Below are positions 12,241 through 26,000 of a stretch of 64,000 nucleotides of DNA, in pieces (the first letter of the stretch is position 1; each line of letters begins with the position of its first letter). The DNA is from Apis mellifera (Eukaryota; Arthropoda; Insecta; Hymenoptera; Apidae), in the NCBI RefSeq assembly GCF_003254395.2, contig NC_037649.1, positions 11,327,431 through 11,391,430 of the forward strand, written 5' to 3'. A model generated the notes under the pieces. The model had not been told where the DNA came from. It saw only the letters and a list, made by a program, of their open reading frames with translations, and ran no database searches. The translations under genes were made by a program, and so were the position numbers.

Positions 12241-13496
12241 AATGCAATGATCTTATAAGAATTTAGTGTAATGCAGGTCTTGATCAGTCTTTAATTGTCG
12301 AGGCCCGTTTTTCGCGGACGCCGAACAAACAATTCGATCTTCTTTCGCGATCACAACGTGACACAAAAATTATCCGCGGAAAAGGAAAATCACTTTCTTC
12401 TTCTTCCACGCACGTGGAAACGATCACGCAACAATGGAATTTGTTGAAACTCAATAATATTGTAGGCACTTTTCGTCGGCTAGCTTCAAAAAACGGAATT
12501 TCGTCGGCCGATCGAACGTGTTGCGGACGACACTCCAGGCTTTCGACACTCGTGCGGAAATTCGACATTTTTTTTCTTTTTTTTTTTTACACAATAAAAT
12601 AGATCCGTCAAATTTTCGTTCGCACATTCGATGGAACATTCGTCGTCCAAATGTTAATCACACGCCTGTCCGCAAACTTGAGATTTTTATATCATCGCGC
12701 GACACATTTGCCCAGCCGAAAAAAAATAAAAAGAAATAAAAAAATAATAAAGCGAAGGAAAGGACGAAACGGAGGATAAAAGAAGATAGAAGAAAACAGA
12801 GGTCGGTGTTGATGAGAAAAGAACAGAAGAAGAGGAAGAAAATGAGAAAGAGAGAGAGAGAAACGGGTTTCGATTGCGACGACATCGACGAAAGAGGGGG
12901 AGGGGAAAAAAAAAAAAACATACCGAAGCTAAAGCAACCCGGGGCTTCGATCAAGCCCTAATACTCTATCTCTACCAACGATACTTCTATATATCGCACT
13001 TCCTCTCAATATCTCGTAAATGCTAAGACAACCCACAGCCTCGGTAAATATATATATATATATAATATACGAAAGAAAGGAAAAATGATCCTCATCGACC
13101 TTCGTTTTTTTTTCTTTTCTTTTTTTTTTTTTTTTTTTTTTTTTCTTCGTAAAACGGTAAACACGCTATACCAACGTTCCTCGGATATTATTCAACGGCT
13201 AAAGAACCGGAAAGAAAAAGATGATGATCGGGATTACGATGCGACGATCGTTTACGAAGAATCGATCGGACGCAGCACAAAGCTTGCGATACGAATCGTT
13301 CGACGATTCGATGATTATTATCGACCGATTACCCGGAAACAACGAACATAACGATAGATTTGCGCGTCGTCGCTCGTTCTCACCCACCAAGAGCGACATC
13401 ATCGTTCCTCTTCGAAAACGTGATTCTCTGAACATGAGCGGCGGTACGATGCAAAAAAAAAAAAAAAAAGTACGTATCGCACGTATCGACGGTTGG

Positions 13497-13516
13497 AACG
13501 AACGAACGAACGAACG
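13497..13516. repeat. (AACG)n short array
   Basis: About five tandem copies of a CpG-containing tetranucleotide just downstream of the cwo stop codon. Confidence 0.85.
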
Positions 13517-13553
13517 AGAGAGACGTAACATCGGGTCCTGGCCATTGTCCGGT

Positions 13554-15341
13554 TTATGTCTGCGGTTGGTGCGTGGGACTGTGGTGATGCGACCATGCCG
13601 GCGGATTCGAATGGTTGAAATTGACCGATATCGTGACTGGATGGAGCACCGTGTCTGGCCCTGTGTCCCACATGAAATTCAGATGAGGCCTTAACAGAGA
13701 CGCTTCGACGGTTAACGGGACGTAGTAGGATCCAGCGTCGTGCAGGGCAAAGATCGGCACACCGTGAGACGAGGATGGCTTCTCCGTGCTTGTGGTAGGC
13801 GGCGGGCTGGATTTTATCCTCTCGGCGGAAAACCTTTGCTTGATGGAGCTCTTGAACTTGTAGTTGGAAGGTTTGCAGGTGGTGGTTGGCGGCGTACTGT
13901 GCGAATGCGTGCTGTGATTGCTGTCGTCGCTCACGATCGCCGGTGGTGGGATTGCGATCGTTGGTCGCAAAGGACGCTCCGGATCGCCGAACGAACTCAC
14001 GCCTGAACTCGAGCCGTGATCCGAATGACCATTCGGCTGACATATCGTGGGAATGCTGGTGTGAGGATAACCGCTGTTGCCGTTCGCGACACCGTTCGTC
14101 GTAGGCATCTCGGGATGGGGGAACCCAAGCCTGTCACCTGCAACCATCGATTATCCTAAGTAACGCCAAATCCTTATCCTTCCTTTCTTTCTTTCTTTCT
14201 TTCTTTCTCTTCTCAAAAACTGCACCGATTTTTATTATTTCTTTCGACAATTCCGACTCACTAGTTGCCAAGATTTTTTCGCAATGCTGCTGCAGATGAT
14301 TGATCAGCTGAACGCACAAAGAATCCCTGGCGAAAAAACCCTCGACCTCGACGAGAAAATGCATGGTTTCGCTCAGACACTCTTGGAAACCCAGCCTGTA
14401 GTGTTCCGCCGCGGTCGAGGCGACAGTCGAATGCGAGACGCTATCCACGCTGTCCTCGGGATGCATCGAGTGTACCGACGTCACTGCAGGGTGTTTCGAT
14501 TCTGCAATTTTTTTTTTTTATACAAATTTTTATCGATATTTCGTTAACGCGTTATCTCGTTGGAAATATTTTGATCGATACCTTGTCGAAGACCTTGAAG
14601 ATGCTTCATATGCCGAATTGCCATCTCGATAATTTCTGTCTTCTCTACTCTTCCTCGACCCTTCTTCAAATACTCGGCCGGTATCAGTCTGCTCAAATCG
14701 GCCAAACAATTATTCATGCGATCTCTTCTCCGTTTCTCGATGATCCTATGGGACATTGGATCTTGCTGTAACGGACAATAATAACACACGCGTTAGAAAT
14801 TTCAATTATTTTCGCGCGATAACGATATTAATCGCGTTCTCAATAAAACGATAATATCGCGGTGTTCAAATATCGATATTCGAGTATTCGTATAAACAAC
14901 TAAAAAGTATTACATCGATACACACATTGATAATACTGTTGTCATTATCGCAAACTTTCTAATATTTGTTTCAATCCGTGATAAAGAATTTTAACGAGTA
15001 TATTATTAAAAGTTAAAAGTTTTTAAATTTGCATTTGACAAGTTTTTTACATTACGCAGTAAGTTTTATCTCGTTGTGTTATTTTTTTGCTCATAAAATA
15101 AAAGAGAGACGTCGTAGCTTTGCGCAAGATCCCTTCGTGAAATCTTGGAATTTTCATTTATCATTACTATCACGGTTCGATTTCAATTTCAAAGAAAAAT
15201 CACTTGAAAATTGAAAAAAAAAAAAGAGAGAGATATCACCTCCTTGTTCAAACAACGTCTCTTCCTCAACGGCGACGATTGCGGTACCGCATCGACCTGA
15301 CTGTTCGTAGGATAATATTGCATATTCAAAATGTTGTCCAT
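13554..15341 (-). CDS. cwo: Clockwork orange, bHLH-Orange transcriptional repressor, 4 coding exons, 369 aa
   Basis: Exons read right to left: 15341-15240, 14765-14582, 14501-14262, 14137-13554. All introns are GT-AG, in frame, 370 codons with TAA. The bHLH (about residues 37-92) opens DPMSHRIIEKRRRDRMN. H40, E44 and R48 give the class-B pattern that reads CACGTG. The helix-loop-helix contains SRLIPAEYLKKGRGRVEKTEI. The Orange domain (about 129-175) contains EHYRLGFQECLSE and FFARDSLCVQL. The C-terminal exon is rich in Ser, Thr, Pro and His and keeps the family motif GVPIFALHDAGSYYVPL and a terminal LHPVTISVNF segment. Family knowledge: CWO competes with CLOCK:CYCLE at E-boxes and sharpens circadian oscillation. 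It differs from Hairy/E(spl) in lacking the basic-region proline and the WRPW tail. The model is much shorter than the fly protein, so extra N-terminal or alternative exons may exist. The first exon start is the upstream-most ATG in the open frame before the bHLH. Confidence 0.93.
14183..14208. repeat. (TTTC)n microsatellite in a cwo intron
   Basis: Tetranucleotide array of about six units in the intron between the Orange exon and the last exon of cwo, close to the latter's acceptor. In the minus-strand transcript it reads as a purine (GAAA) tract. Confidence 0.9.
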
Positions 15342-16300
15342 GCTATGCGTCACCATCGTGTTCCAAAATGAAAAACGCGCGAAACACGATACGTTGTATA
15401 TTCTTCTTCACTTCCTCTTCCAAGTATCACTCTCTAACGACTTCTTCGAATTGTTCTTCGATATAAAAAGACCCCTTAGCAATTTAATTAGAAACGATAG
15501 AGACCGTATCCTATATCTGTCCAAGAATATTTCTGTAAGTGGCACGTTCAAACGTTTCCTAGAAACGCGCCTCGATATCGCCCCCTTTTCCGACCACGTC
15601 ACTAACGTTCGAATCTTGACGCACGTTGCTTTATTACCCACTCGAAGTAAAAAGCGTTCGTCGCGTTCGCACGCTCGGTCTATTATAACGACGATTGACG
15701 ATTATATCGCGTGAAGGAACAACGGAGAATCGTTCATAATCGTCGCGAACAGACGAATATTTCGGATGAATAATCGACGATCGATCGTACGAGGCAACGA
15801 TACGATTCGAACGATGCGGCACTCATAACCCGGTATGCGTGCTGCGATATGGCACAACCACGACTGCGATGTACGGCCGGCGGCGCTTACGTTCCTTTAA
15901 CGAGTAGAGAGATGTCGCTCGATGATGACGACGCGCTCGATGATCACGTGTCGTAAAAGCGATGTATAACGCCCAACACGTGAGGGAAACACGTTTCGCA
16001 GAGAAAACCTGGCCACCGATTCTCTTCTTCCATATCGTTTTTCTTCCTTCTTCTCTGTAAAACATTGGGATTGCACACGCGTATTTCGCACCGCGTATTT
16101 CACGCGATATTAGCGCGAGGAAAAAAAAATCATGTTCGAGGCACGAGGAGCACGCTTTTTTCTAGCCGTGGAGCACGCAGAATACTGCCTTGAACCAGAT
16201 AGCCCGGGACTAGCTACGCACGTGACGCGATGGAATAAATTATTTTTCATCGGTGCCACGCGAAATTGTAATCGTGGAGTATAGCCAAATACTCGCGCGA
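15342..16300 (-). promoter_or_regulatory. cwo 5' flank with three perfect E-boxes
   Basis: Perfect CACGTG sites lie at 15945-15950, 15977-15982 and 16219-16224, within 280 bp and 0.6-0.9 kb upstream of the cwo ATG. The surrounding 15.65-16.3 kb sequence is CpG-rich compared with its flanks. CACGTG is the known target of CLOCK:CYCLE and of CWO, so this is the most likely proximal promoter and autoregulatory region. The transcription start is not visible. No strong acceptor sits just before the ATG, so the 5' UTR may be continuous with the coding exon. Confidence 0.5.
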
Positions 16301-18430
16301 TTGCTATCTTGTATTTCACCGATCGTTCCAACATCGATAGATTAACTCCGATCGATATATTTCATATCAATTCCCCTTGTTCTCTCGTACTAGACAAAGA
16401 TAATGTATTTTTCAAATTTTTTGCCGTATTAAACGTAGCTTTTCATAACTTCTTTACATTGAATATTTCGAGATCGAACGTAAAGTCGTAATTTTAAAAT
16501 GCTTGATCGATTTAATTCGTGAAATGAAACGATGAATTTTTCTTTCCTTATTAACTTGCAATTTCTATTATAAAAAAATATATACACGTTCGGATATTAA
16601 TTATCTGTCCGTTATTTTTCCTCCTTTTTTACGACCGACAATTAAATTCTTCCTTTCCCTTTCCCCCTTTTCTCGTGAAAAAAAATATTATAGCGATATT
16701 ATTGAAAAAAGAGAGAAAATACGATACGCTCTACGTTTTCGTAGAGAATAAATTCGATATCGAGGAGAGATCGGTGCACGCAGCATCGTTGCCCGGCCTC
16801 GTAAACGGACGACGTCGCGTCGTCGTGTTGGCGGTAGCCTCGGTACAGCGAACCGTAATCGAGAATTGCTCGTTGACCCTCGACTTTGTAGTTTCTGCTC
16901 GCTCGCTGTCCACGACGAGACACGACGAGAAATCACAGCGATCCGGGAAAGGAGCCGGATCGCGAAAAATCAGTGGGGAACCGCACTAACGGGGTCGAGT
17001 TATCGGCATTCCGGATACAACCGGACCAGGGAGAACTTTGCGGCTGACATCGAAGCCCGTGTTATGACCAAAGTTTATCGGCAAACGCTTGACCTCATGC
17101 TATTTTTCAAACGATAACCGGGCATCACCGGATCTACCAACTTGCGACGAGTGGTTAGTAACAACAAACAAAACGCCTATCGGCGTTTCTGCATTTCTAT
17201 ATAGTTGTACGTGTTATAAATTATTCCTTCGATGCTAATTTTCATCTCGGCGATCACGTGAAACGAGCTTGAAAAATTTGCATACTGAACCAACAACCAA
17301 CAACGGCGGCGAACGATTCGCCACGGAATGGATCGATAGCGAAAATTTCTCTCGTACTCGTTCGAGACTTCTTTTGTATCGATCGACAGCCGATCCGAGA
17401 TGATCGTTAGAACTTATAACGTCAATACGATATTACGAACGATAATGTCTCGTGATATCTTTTTTTTTTTTTTTTTACGTTTCGTTTCGTGATTATCATA
17501 TGAAAAAAAAAAAGTGTATTTATCTAAAACTGAATAGAGGGATAAACGGTTCGTACAGCTGGAATTTGCGATAGATATTATATCCATTCTCTTGCACAAT
17601 GATAATTAATTGAGACCTTCGATAGATCGAATTTTTCACGTAAGAATATTGGGATTAAAAAAAAAAAAAAAAGGAAGGAAATTTATTTTAAAAGCGAGAG
17701 TGACTCGACTCATCCGAGTAAACGGACGGAAAAACAAGAACATACATCGGAGTCGTGGATCGTAAGATATATTGCGAAACGTGTTTTTCACGTCGCTCCT
17801 ACCTGGAAACGTCGTTTCCCACAAAAAGCTTACGGCGTCACGTAAAGAAAACATGAATTTCCTTGATAAGGAGAAACGAACGATATAAAATTCCGTGTCA
17901 AAATGATAAAAATATCAAAGTACAAAATTTAAACAAAGATAAAGAAAAGATTTGTACGAATGACACGGAAAAGAGGGGAAAAAAATCTTCTGTTTCTCAC
18001 GGAAATTTTATTTATTTATTCTCTCCGTTTTCGACAAGTATCCCTTTTCGCATAAGTCGTCTAATTCTAGAACACCACCTATCTAATATCTTACTAGTGG
18101 ACAAACGATCACGTTTACTGCGAAAAATGCATTTATAAGAACAAACATGTGACCAACGTTGATTACGAATAACGCCTTGTGTGAATGGGCACGTGCTGTT
18201 TTTAGCAATCCTGACGCAACCGATGATCACGTATTATTTCTATCAAGGCGTAATGATATTTCGTGAAGAAAGGAAGGAAAATAAGAAAAGAAAAAAGAAA
18301 AAAGAAACGATAAGTATAAGTACACACTTAATCGTATCATTCAAGAAACGAGATTTTTCGAATCGTGATATCATCGTTATATATACATTCCTTTATATAT
18401 TCAATTTAAAAAAGAAAGAAAAGAAAGAAT

Positions 18431-18470
<40 letters not shown>

Positions 18471-21400
18471 TACGTTAGCGTTTGTATTATAATCGAAACT
18501 AATTATTTCCCAGAATCGAATCATACCGGTCCATAATACGATTAACCTCCGATCGGTTATCGAGAAAGCTCTGTTATCGACTTTGTTAATGGCATCGCGC
18601 GAAGTCCAAAACGATATTCCGTAACGACGCACTTATATCTCATTCGCAGAAAGCTCGTAATAATCGTTACGTTTACTTCGAGTCCTCGTGACGCTTCGTT
18701 TGCTCCAATGAAACACGTGACAAGAGAATACGAATTCCTCCTTTTGTATCTCGATAAGGAATAACGGAGGGAGGGAGGCAAAAATACGAAACGACGTTCC
18801 GTAACGTGATCACCGATGTAACGTCGTGGTTTACATCGCGTTTTAAACGCTATATATATACATACACATATATACACACAGTATATACGTACATAAAATA
18901 ACGATTATTAAAATAAACAACTAATCCATGAATGAATCGTTAGCGTGTGTTTCTACACGTAATGTGTTTGTGTACGATCGAAATGACGAAAATGTGATTA
19001 TTTATTTGACGATTAAAATAAACGAATAGAAGATAAAATATAAAAATAATCTTTCATAAAGTAATAATTTTTTTTATTAAACGTTTATGACATATATGTT
19101 AAAAGCGATAATAATAAACACGGGAAAAAAAAATTACTTTATAATTTTACTTTCATCGTTTCTCTCCGGAATATATACATATAGATAAATTCGATTAAAA
19201 TAATAGGAAATTCAACTAGTCGGTGACTAGATGGCATCACGTGCCGGACAAATCAATGAACATGCAACGCACGACACGTGCTAATGACGAATCGGGAGAA
19301 GAGATAATACGTATCTTTCTATATTTAAATTAAATCGTACGAAGATTTTATTCCATTCAACTTTAAAGGGGAATTCCTTTGTAATTTAATGATTTATAAT
19401 CGTAATTTCACGATTCTTTTTTCTTTTTTTTTTTTTTAATTCAGTCGGACTATTTTTAAAGCACAGTTATGAAATTACACGATACGTAAGGTTATTTTGC
19501 GGTGATCCCGCTTATAGTCGAATGTAACTCGGCCTCTAACTATTATATATACATACAGATAGATACATACAGATGTATATACACATATATATATCCCTGT
19601 ACAACGAGCGTCGTACGATCGTTTTATTCAATCGTGCTATTTTATCTTTAGAAATAAGTTATCGTTCCATGTTAGAAATTTAACGTAACTCTAGCAAACG
19701 ATTCGCAAACGTAAAAGTTTTTTAGATCAAACGCGTTGTCAAATTCGCTTAATTTATACTTTCCTCGATTAAACATGAACCAGAAGGAAATGATATTTTC
19801 AGAGGAACTTGAAGAACGAGCGAAACTGGAATACTTGGAACAACATTGATGATGATTTTTTTATCGCGCATTGTATATTATTGGCAATTCTGTGTCACGA
19901 TTATAACTTGGACAACACGGCGAGGGAGGTCGGTGCTCTTACGGAATAAGGGATAACTTGGTGTGTTCATCGTTTCTATGCCGTTGCAATTATTATTTGG
20001 GTCATCGGTAATCATCGTTTCATAACCGTTTTCCCCGTACGTTTAACGCATCAACCATTTTTTTTTTCACTCCATTTTAATGATTTCTTGGATAAAAATC
20101 ATCATATCGAAATATAACGATCGAGAAACGAATATAGCTTCGCGTACTTCGCGTATATCAGCACAGGTTGATTTCCTTTGAAACATAACGAATCAAACGA
20201 CACGTGTATGTATTTACTCCGCGCGGAATTTCGAAAGCCACGAACGGCGCGTGACTCGAATTATTTCGGCTATCGCGTGTAAATCGAGCGACAAAACGGG
20301 AAAATTACTAAAGGAAGAACGCTCCGCGTTTCTCCACGTGGAAGAGACAGAATGTAAGGAGAGAAAAAAATGTAATTATTAAACGATTACTATTAACTGT
20401 AATGATATATCGATTAAATCACGATTAATCCTTGATTACTCCTTTCCAACTTTCTAAGTTATCATATAATATAAAATAAAATAAATATATTCGTTACTGT
20501 ATTTATCGACATATGTATATCTATTCGAAAGAAACATGAGTAATGAAAAGTAAAAAAAAAAAAAATAGTTTTGACATTGTACAGGTTTTAAATTAAAAAC
20601 TGGAACGCTTTATCTTTCATGAAACGTCTCAAGTTACACGTTTTAGTCTTCGAACGTGTAAATTATTAACAGCTAATCGATTTTACGAGCTTTAGAAAGC
20701 TTTAAAAGCCCAAGTGTTCCCAATGCGTCGGCAAAACTGTGCCAAAAAATCACATCCTCGTACATTCCAAGTTGACAATTACGTTTTTTCAATCGTTCAT
20801 CCTTATCGATCAATGACGAGCGTTATTTAAGAGACAAAGTAAAAGCGAGAAAAAAAAGAAAAAAAAAAAAAAAAGAAAATTAATATACTGATCAAATATT
20901 GATTTTTTATGCACAAAAGAATACTGGTATTCCAGACGGCAGAAAAACTCAAAGTAAACTTCAGACTCTTTCCGTTATATAGAAAAAAAAAAAATACTTA
21001 TAAAAAAAAACATACATCAATGGTAAAAAAAAATATATATATTCGCGATAAACGTTTAATACGTTAATAGTATGCAAATCGTTCGAGATATGTTATATTT
21101 CTCTTATTAAAAAAAAAAAAAAAAAAGAAAAAACAGCAAAGTCGAAGCGATACGCGTTTTAGAGATCGTTATTGGCCTGTAGTAACATCCGATGACGTAG
21201 AAGCTGTATCGAGACCCTGACTCATTGCCGGAGCCATGACCGAGAATTCAGTCAGGTATTTCCCCGCATGAATCGTTGGGATGGTGTGAAAATCACGTTC
21301 GTGCTATCGAGCACATCCGTGACACGTCCTCGTGCGTAGGAGAATAAAGAGAGCGAACGAAATAATTCGTAGAAATATTTTCGAGTTTCACTCACGATTA

Positions 21401-23000
21401 TCATTACGTGGCTTATGTGTATATATATATATATATATACATTCCTGATTTTTTGAATTCGATCGAATTACATATTAGATTTTGCGATAATTGCAACGAG
21501 AGATAAGATAATTTCAACAAATTCGATCAATAATTGACATTTTTATCGATGAAATATCGAAGAGAGAGATTTTTTTTTTTTTTTTTTAATTTTTATTCAA
21601 TAATACTTGTTCATAATTTTCAATTCTATTATAATTGTTATTGTATTTTCAACATTAAAAAATCTACCACTATTAGATAAGGAACTATTATGGAAAATTA
21701 CAATTCTCGATAAAAAAAAAAAAAAAACATCGAAAAATAACTTATCCATTAGTACCTTATCTTTCGTATCATACTCGAATATCTTGTGTTTGGTAAATAC
21801 GTCCATGGCTTCGAAAATGTGTGTAATAAACAAATCGATGGTTATTCGACTCGTTATTTAATATTCAGGATGATTGAAAAATAAAAACGTATGGGAAATA
21901 TCGTATAAATATCGAATTTTCGAATAAAATATATCTACGTATCTTTATATCCGCAATATCCGTTTAATCACCGTGTTTTTTATTACAATCTCGATCGATC
22001 GAGATGTTAATCAATTCAATGATTAAAATAAAAAACGCGAGATATAAATGATAATATTCCGAGGAATTCGTGAAAGAAAAATATCGAATATTCTTGCACT
22101 TGACGATAAGAACGATAAGTTTTATTGGATGATCTCTTTCTCTCTCGAAGTTATATTTGCGTTGCCATTTTTTTTTTTTTAATTTAAATCTTTATAGGAG
22201 ATATTTTTAAGAAAAATGTCGCCCATATTTTTACGTTTTTAGATTCTTTAATTTTAGAAAATTCTTTTCGTATAATTACAACGAATATAAAACAAAAAAA
22301 CAGCAAGATAAAAAAGTCAAAATTACCATAATATTCGATCTTGCAAATTATCTATAAATATCCATACTTTATAAAGCAAACACGTTCTTACAGATTATTC
22401 AACGGTTTCGATTCGAGACTCGGAAAAAATCGTATTATTTCCTCGAACGAATCACTTTTCGACCATTTTACTTTCGTTCCACAATTTTTCCTTTAATTCT
22501 CGTAATATCTCGTCGCGGGACTTTGTGAAGACAGGTAAAGAGAGAAATATATACCGATATTTTCTCGAAACGAGAAGGATGATGGATTTCGCAGGTGTTT
22601 TCAATTGGCGAGAAATTGATCGAGATTACGTAATCAGAGAACGTAACTGAAATTATTCGGTTGCGTAACCGAAGATAAAGAGTCGGGGATTTTTACCCGA
22701 GATTCGGCCGGTGACAAGCCGAATTGGCAGTCGCGACGATTTCGAAGATACAGAGAGATTCTGCGTCGATCCGTAGAATCGAGTCAAGGATAGGAAACAC
22801 GACGCTTGCCTCGACCACGGACGAGATAAATTATTTTTAAGTTTCTCTCCCCGCTAAAATAAGCGCGGGCATACGTTATCGTTAATCGCATCCGCGCTTT
22901 CGCAACCGATCCGATCGTTCGATTTTCAGGGAAATTTAATTACGAATCGAAGGCGAACCAAATTCGATTCGATTGGCGCGCGAGTTCGCCTCGGCTGGAT
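16301..23000. other. Non-coding region upstream of cwo, first part
   Basis: No supportable coding exon on either strand. CACGTG occurs at 17255, 18190, 18714, 19238, 19275, 20201 and 20335 (first bases). Other contents are T/A runs (17460, 17656, 20860, 21110, 21570, 21715), a GA array (about 18434-18465) and an AT array (about 21420-21440). Several long open frames are translations of CpG-rich or simple sequence. Confidence 0.5.
18434..18465. repeat. (GA)n microsatellite
   Basis: Pure GA dinucleotide run of about 32 bp. GA arrays can bind GAGA-type factors in insects, but no function is shown here. Confidence 0.9.
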
Positions 23001-26000
23001 CGAGCGGAATGGGACGAGAAATTGGAAAGTTATCGCGCGTGAAAATCAAAGGGGTCACCGAATCCTTCCGCCGCTCTTGAAATTCTAATGTAACCGACGC
23101 ATTAACATAAAACGGGCGTACCGATGAAAGCGGCCCACTTGAAATTCCCAACTTTTCAGAATCGATTGGTCGAACGAGCGCGTGAAAACCGAAAGCGGGC
23201 ATTTCTTCTCCTCCTCCCCTTCTCCTCCTCTCCTAGCGAATCGGTAAACTGCGGCCATTCATTTGCAAGCCGAATCCGCGTGATCCGTCGTCGAGTTCGG
23301 TTAACGCGATCGCGAGAAGATGCCTCGTCTCGATCGCTAAAAAAAGAGAGAGAGAGAGAGAGAAAAAAGAAAAATTGCGAAATCGTGGAAAAGAGAAATT
23401 TATTCCCTCTCGATTCTGAATAGATGCTAGATTCTATAAATAAACGGTTTATATAAATATATAAATATAAATCTTCCACGTTTTGGCAATAGATATTATT
23501 TTGTTTTTTTTTTCCTTTTACTTCTACTTTCTCCGATGAGAGAGAAGGGAGAACGTTTATTAAACTCGGAATCGAATCGGTTAAACGTAAAACGAATCGG
23601 TGACGAAACGGCACGGTCGTTACGGGCAAATTTGTAAAAATAGACGAGGTCTCGATTATTGCCACGGTTGGCTAATATCGTTGTAATCGATTCGGTAATC
23701 GCGTTGTTTCCAACCATTATAACGGGTTGTTATCGCGCATATCCGATCGAATCATCGTGGATTTACGTAAAAAATGATACGATCGAACGAGACGTGCGGC
23801 ACGTTTCTTCCAACGTGGACGTTTCTTCTTTTTCCTTTCGTCGCGTTACGTTACGAACATCGTTTCTCGGCCTGTTTTCTTAATCGTATCGATGCAAATT
23901 TTCTGAAAGACACGCTTGAAAACAACGAATCTTCCCTCTCTCGTTCGCTTTTCCCCATATCTTAGATCCCCTGCTACCTTTAGAAATCTTATCGTCGAGT
24001 TGGCGCGCGAGTTCGATAAGCGAATACGCGACAAGGATGGAGAACGCGTTTGTTCGGCGGCAACACGTGAATCCGAGTCACTCGTGCGTGGTTGGAAGGA
24101 CGCATCCGACGCGACGCAGGCAAAAGGCAATTGTGCAACCCGGCTCGAATGATCCCGCCGTCTCGACGCGACTAATAACCGCGCCACGTTGCGCTAATAA
24201 TCGGAGGGCGGCCATTGCCAAAAGCGGCGTTCCACCCAGACACCACGCCACGGATTCGAACGTGCGCGTTGCACGTGATCCGATGCAATTGCAGAATGAA
24301 CGCTGCACACGCCGCGCATCGTTCCACGACCGCGTCGCGTGTTCGTCGCGTGAACGAAAAATATTAATTCAGAACGAGGTCCGAATCCACCTCCCCTCTC
24401 CCCACCCATCCTCTTTCATCCGCCGATTTTTCATCCGGATAAATGTGCCTTTCCACCTTCCCTTCCCCTCGTGGATCGCGCGATCCGAAGAGTATCCGTC
24501 GCTTTCCATTCTTTCGCGCCGCGTCTCGATATAAAATGCGGAATGCAACCTTCCACGTCCCGTCTCTATTTAAACAAAAGTCGAAAGGGAAAAAAAATTG
24601 CAGCCAAGGAGAGCGGAGGCATCCCGGACGGAGAAGAGAGAGAGAGAGAGAGAGAACGAGCTATAAATACCAACGTTAAACGAGAACGGATCGAGGCCTG
24701 TTGTCGTCGTGTCGCGAAACGTTTTCAAACTTCGCTACACGAACCGCGCAAAATATATATATATGTACGACGCTTTTCTTAGAAGCGCAGGGATCGTTAG
24801 GAACGTGGACCGTCGAATAAAATTGCCAACTCTCCGTGCAAACAACGTCCAACGATTTGGTCGAACGCTCGAGTCGAAATTTTTACGTATCGATTATTTC
24901 ATCGATGGAAATTGCCGAGTCGAGGAGGAAACGTAGCTGGGCCGCTCTTAAATTCGAGACATATGCCAACCATATGTCGCGATGTCAGCGATCCGAATAA
25001 TTCGTCAACGACTTTTAACAGGTGCATTCCTCGAGGTACGTAATCGTGCGACGTTTCTCTTGCCGAGGATTCCCAACGGGACGGGAAACGCGTTCGATTT
25101 ATCGAAAATTCGAGAAATCCTTGTACACGTTTTTTTTAGATTCGTCGTTGTGAATCGTGGATATCGAATCGAATTTCGACCGGTCGGCCGGTGTGTCGCA
25201 ATCCTCGTTTTCGAGAAACGTGACTGTCATCGACGGTAAAGCAACCGTTGCATCATCATCGAGTCGAGTCGATTCGATTCGACCACACGGAAAACCTTTC
25301 TCCGCCGCTGTTGCCCTAAATACCGACGATATCCTCGAATTTTACCTTTCTTTCTCGCTCCCTCCCCCCTCGTCCATTTTCTTCTCCTATTTCCCAATGG
25401 AAATTGGAAATCGAAATCGTTGCGAAAACTTACCCTCGAAACTTTCTTCTTCGTATAAACCTCGTCGTCCTCCGAGGCCGTGGCAAAGTTCAAGTTCCCT
25501 TCGCAATATCCACCGCCTATCCCCATCCTGTATATCTCGTCTTTGCAAGATCTAGCGTCCAAACTGAAAACAGAAAAAAGTATACCTTTATACCGATTCT
25601 CTCTCTCTTTCTATTCTCAATTAAAAATACAAATCGAAACGACGATTTCAAAATTCCTGCTCATCTTAACAATTTTCTAATTTCCACGAGTGCACCATCA
25701 CGCACACTTCGCGAAAACAAATTTCCCGCGACGAGGTTCATCGACGAACGCAAGCGACGATCATCGCTTTCACATTCGCGCGAGTTCGTTCCAGTGAAAA
25801 TTCGCGAATGCGTTAGTTACGTTACTCGCGATATATACGTCTGTGGTAAAATATGACGAGGTAAAAGTACGGGCAAAACGGTTGGAAACGGGCATAGATC
25901 GAAGGAAGAGAATCGTCGCGGAGCGCGACGGATGACGGCCACGTGCTCATCGATCGACGCGCGATGAGACGTTCTCGAGACGGGAGAACGATCGTCGCCC

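Larger units (their letters stand above)
11800..13553. other. Convergent 3' region between EF1-alpha and cwo
   Basis: No coding exon is seen. The right part should be the cwo 3' UTR on the minus strand. A minus-strand AATAAA (TTTATT at 12146-12151) is a candidate cwo poly(A) signal, which would give a 3' UTR of about 1.4 kb. Simple repeats include an AT array (12196-12240), an AG-rich tract near 12720-12920 and a T run near 13120-13144. A perfect CACGTG lies at 12411-12416. Open frames of about 90-110 codons here are low-complexity. Confidence 0.4.

Noticed and set aside
12658..12954. Phe/Ser/Leu-rich frame that could suggest a membrane protein
   Set aside because: It translates an AG/CT low-complexity tract; no real hydrophobic-segment pattern or homologue.
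13221..14043. Long frames on the plus strand and in an alternative minus frame over cwo
   Set aside because: Shadows of the cwo last exon and its 3' UTR. The frame carrying the FALH...YYVPL motif is the real one.
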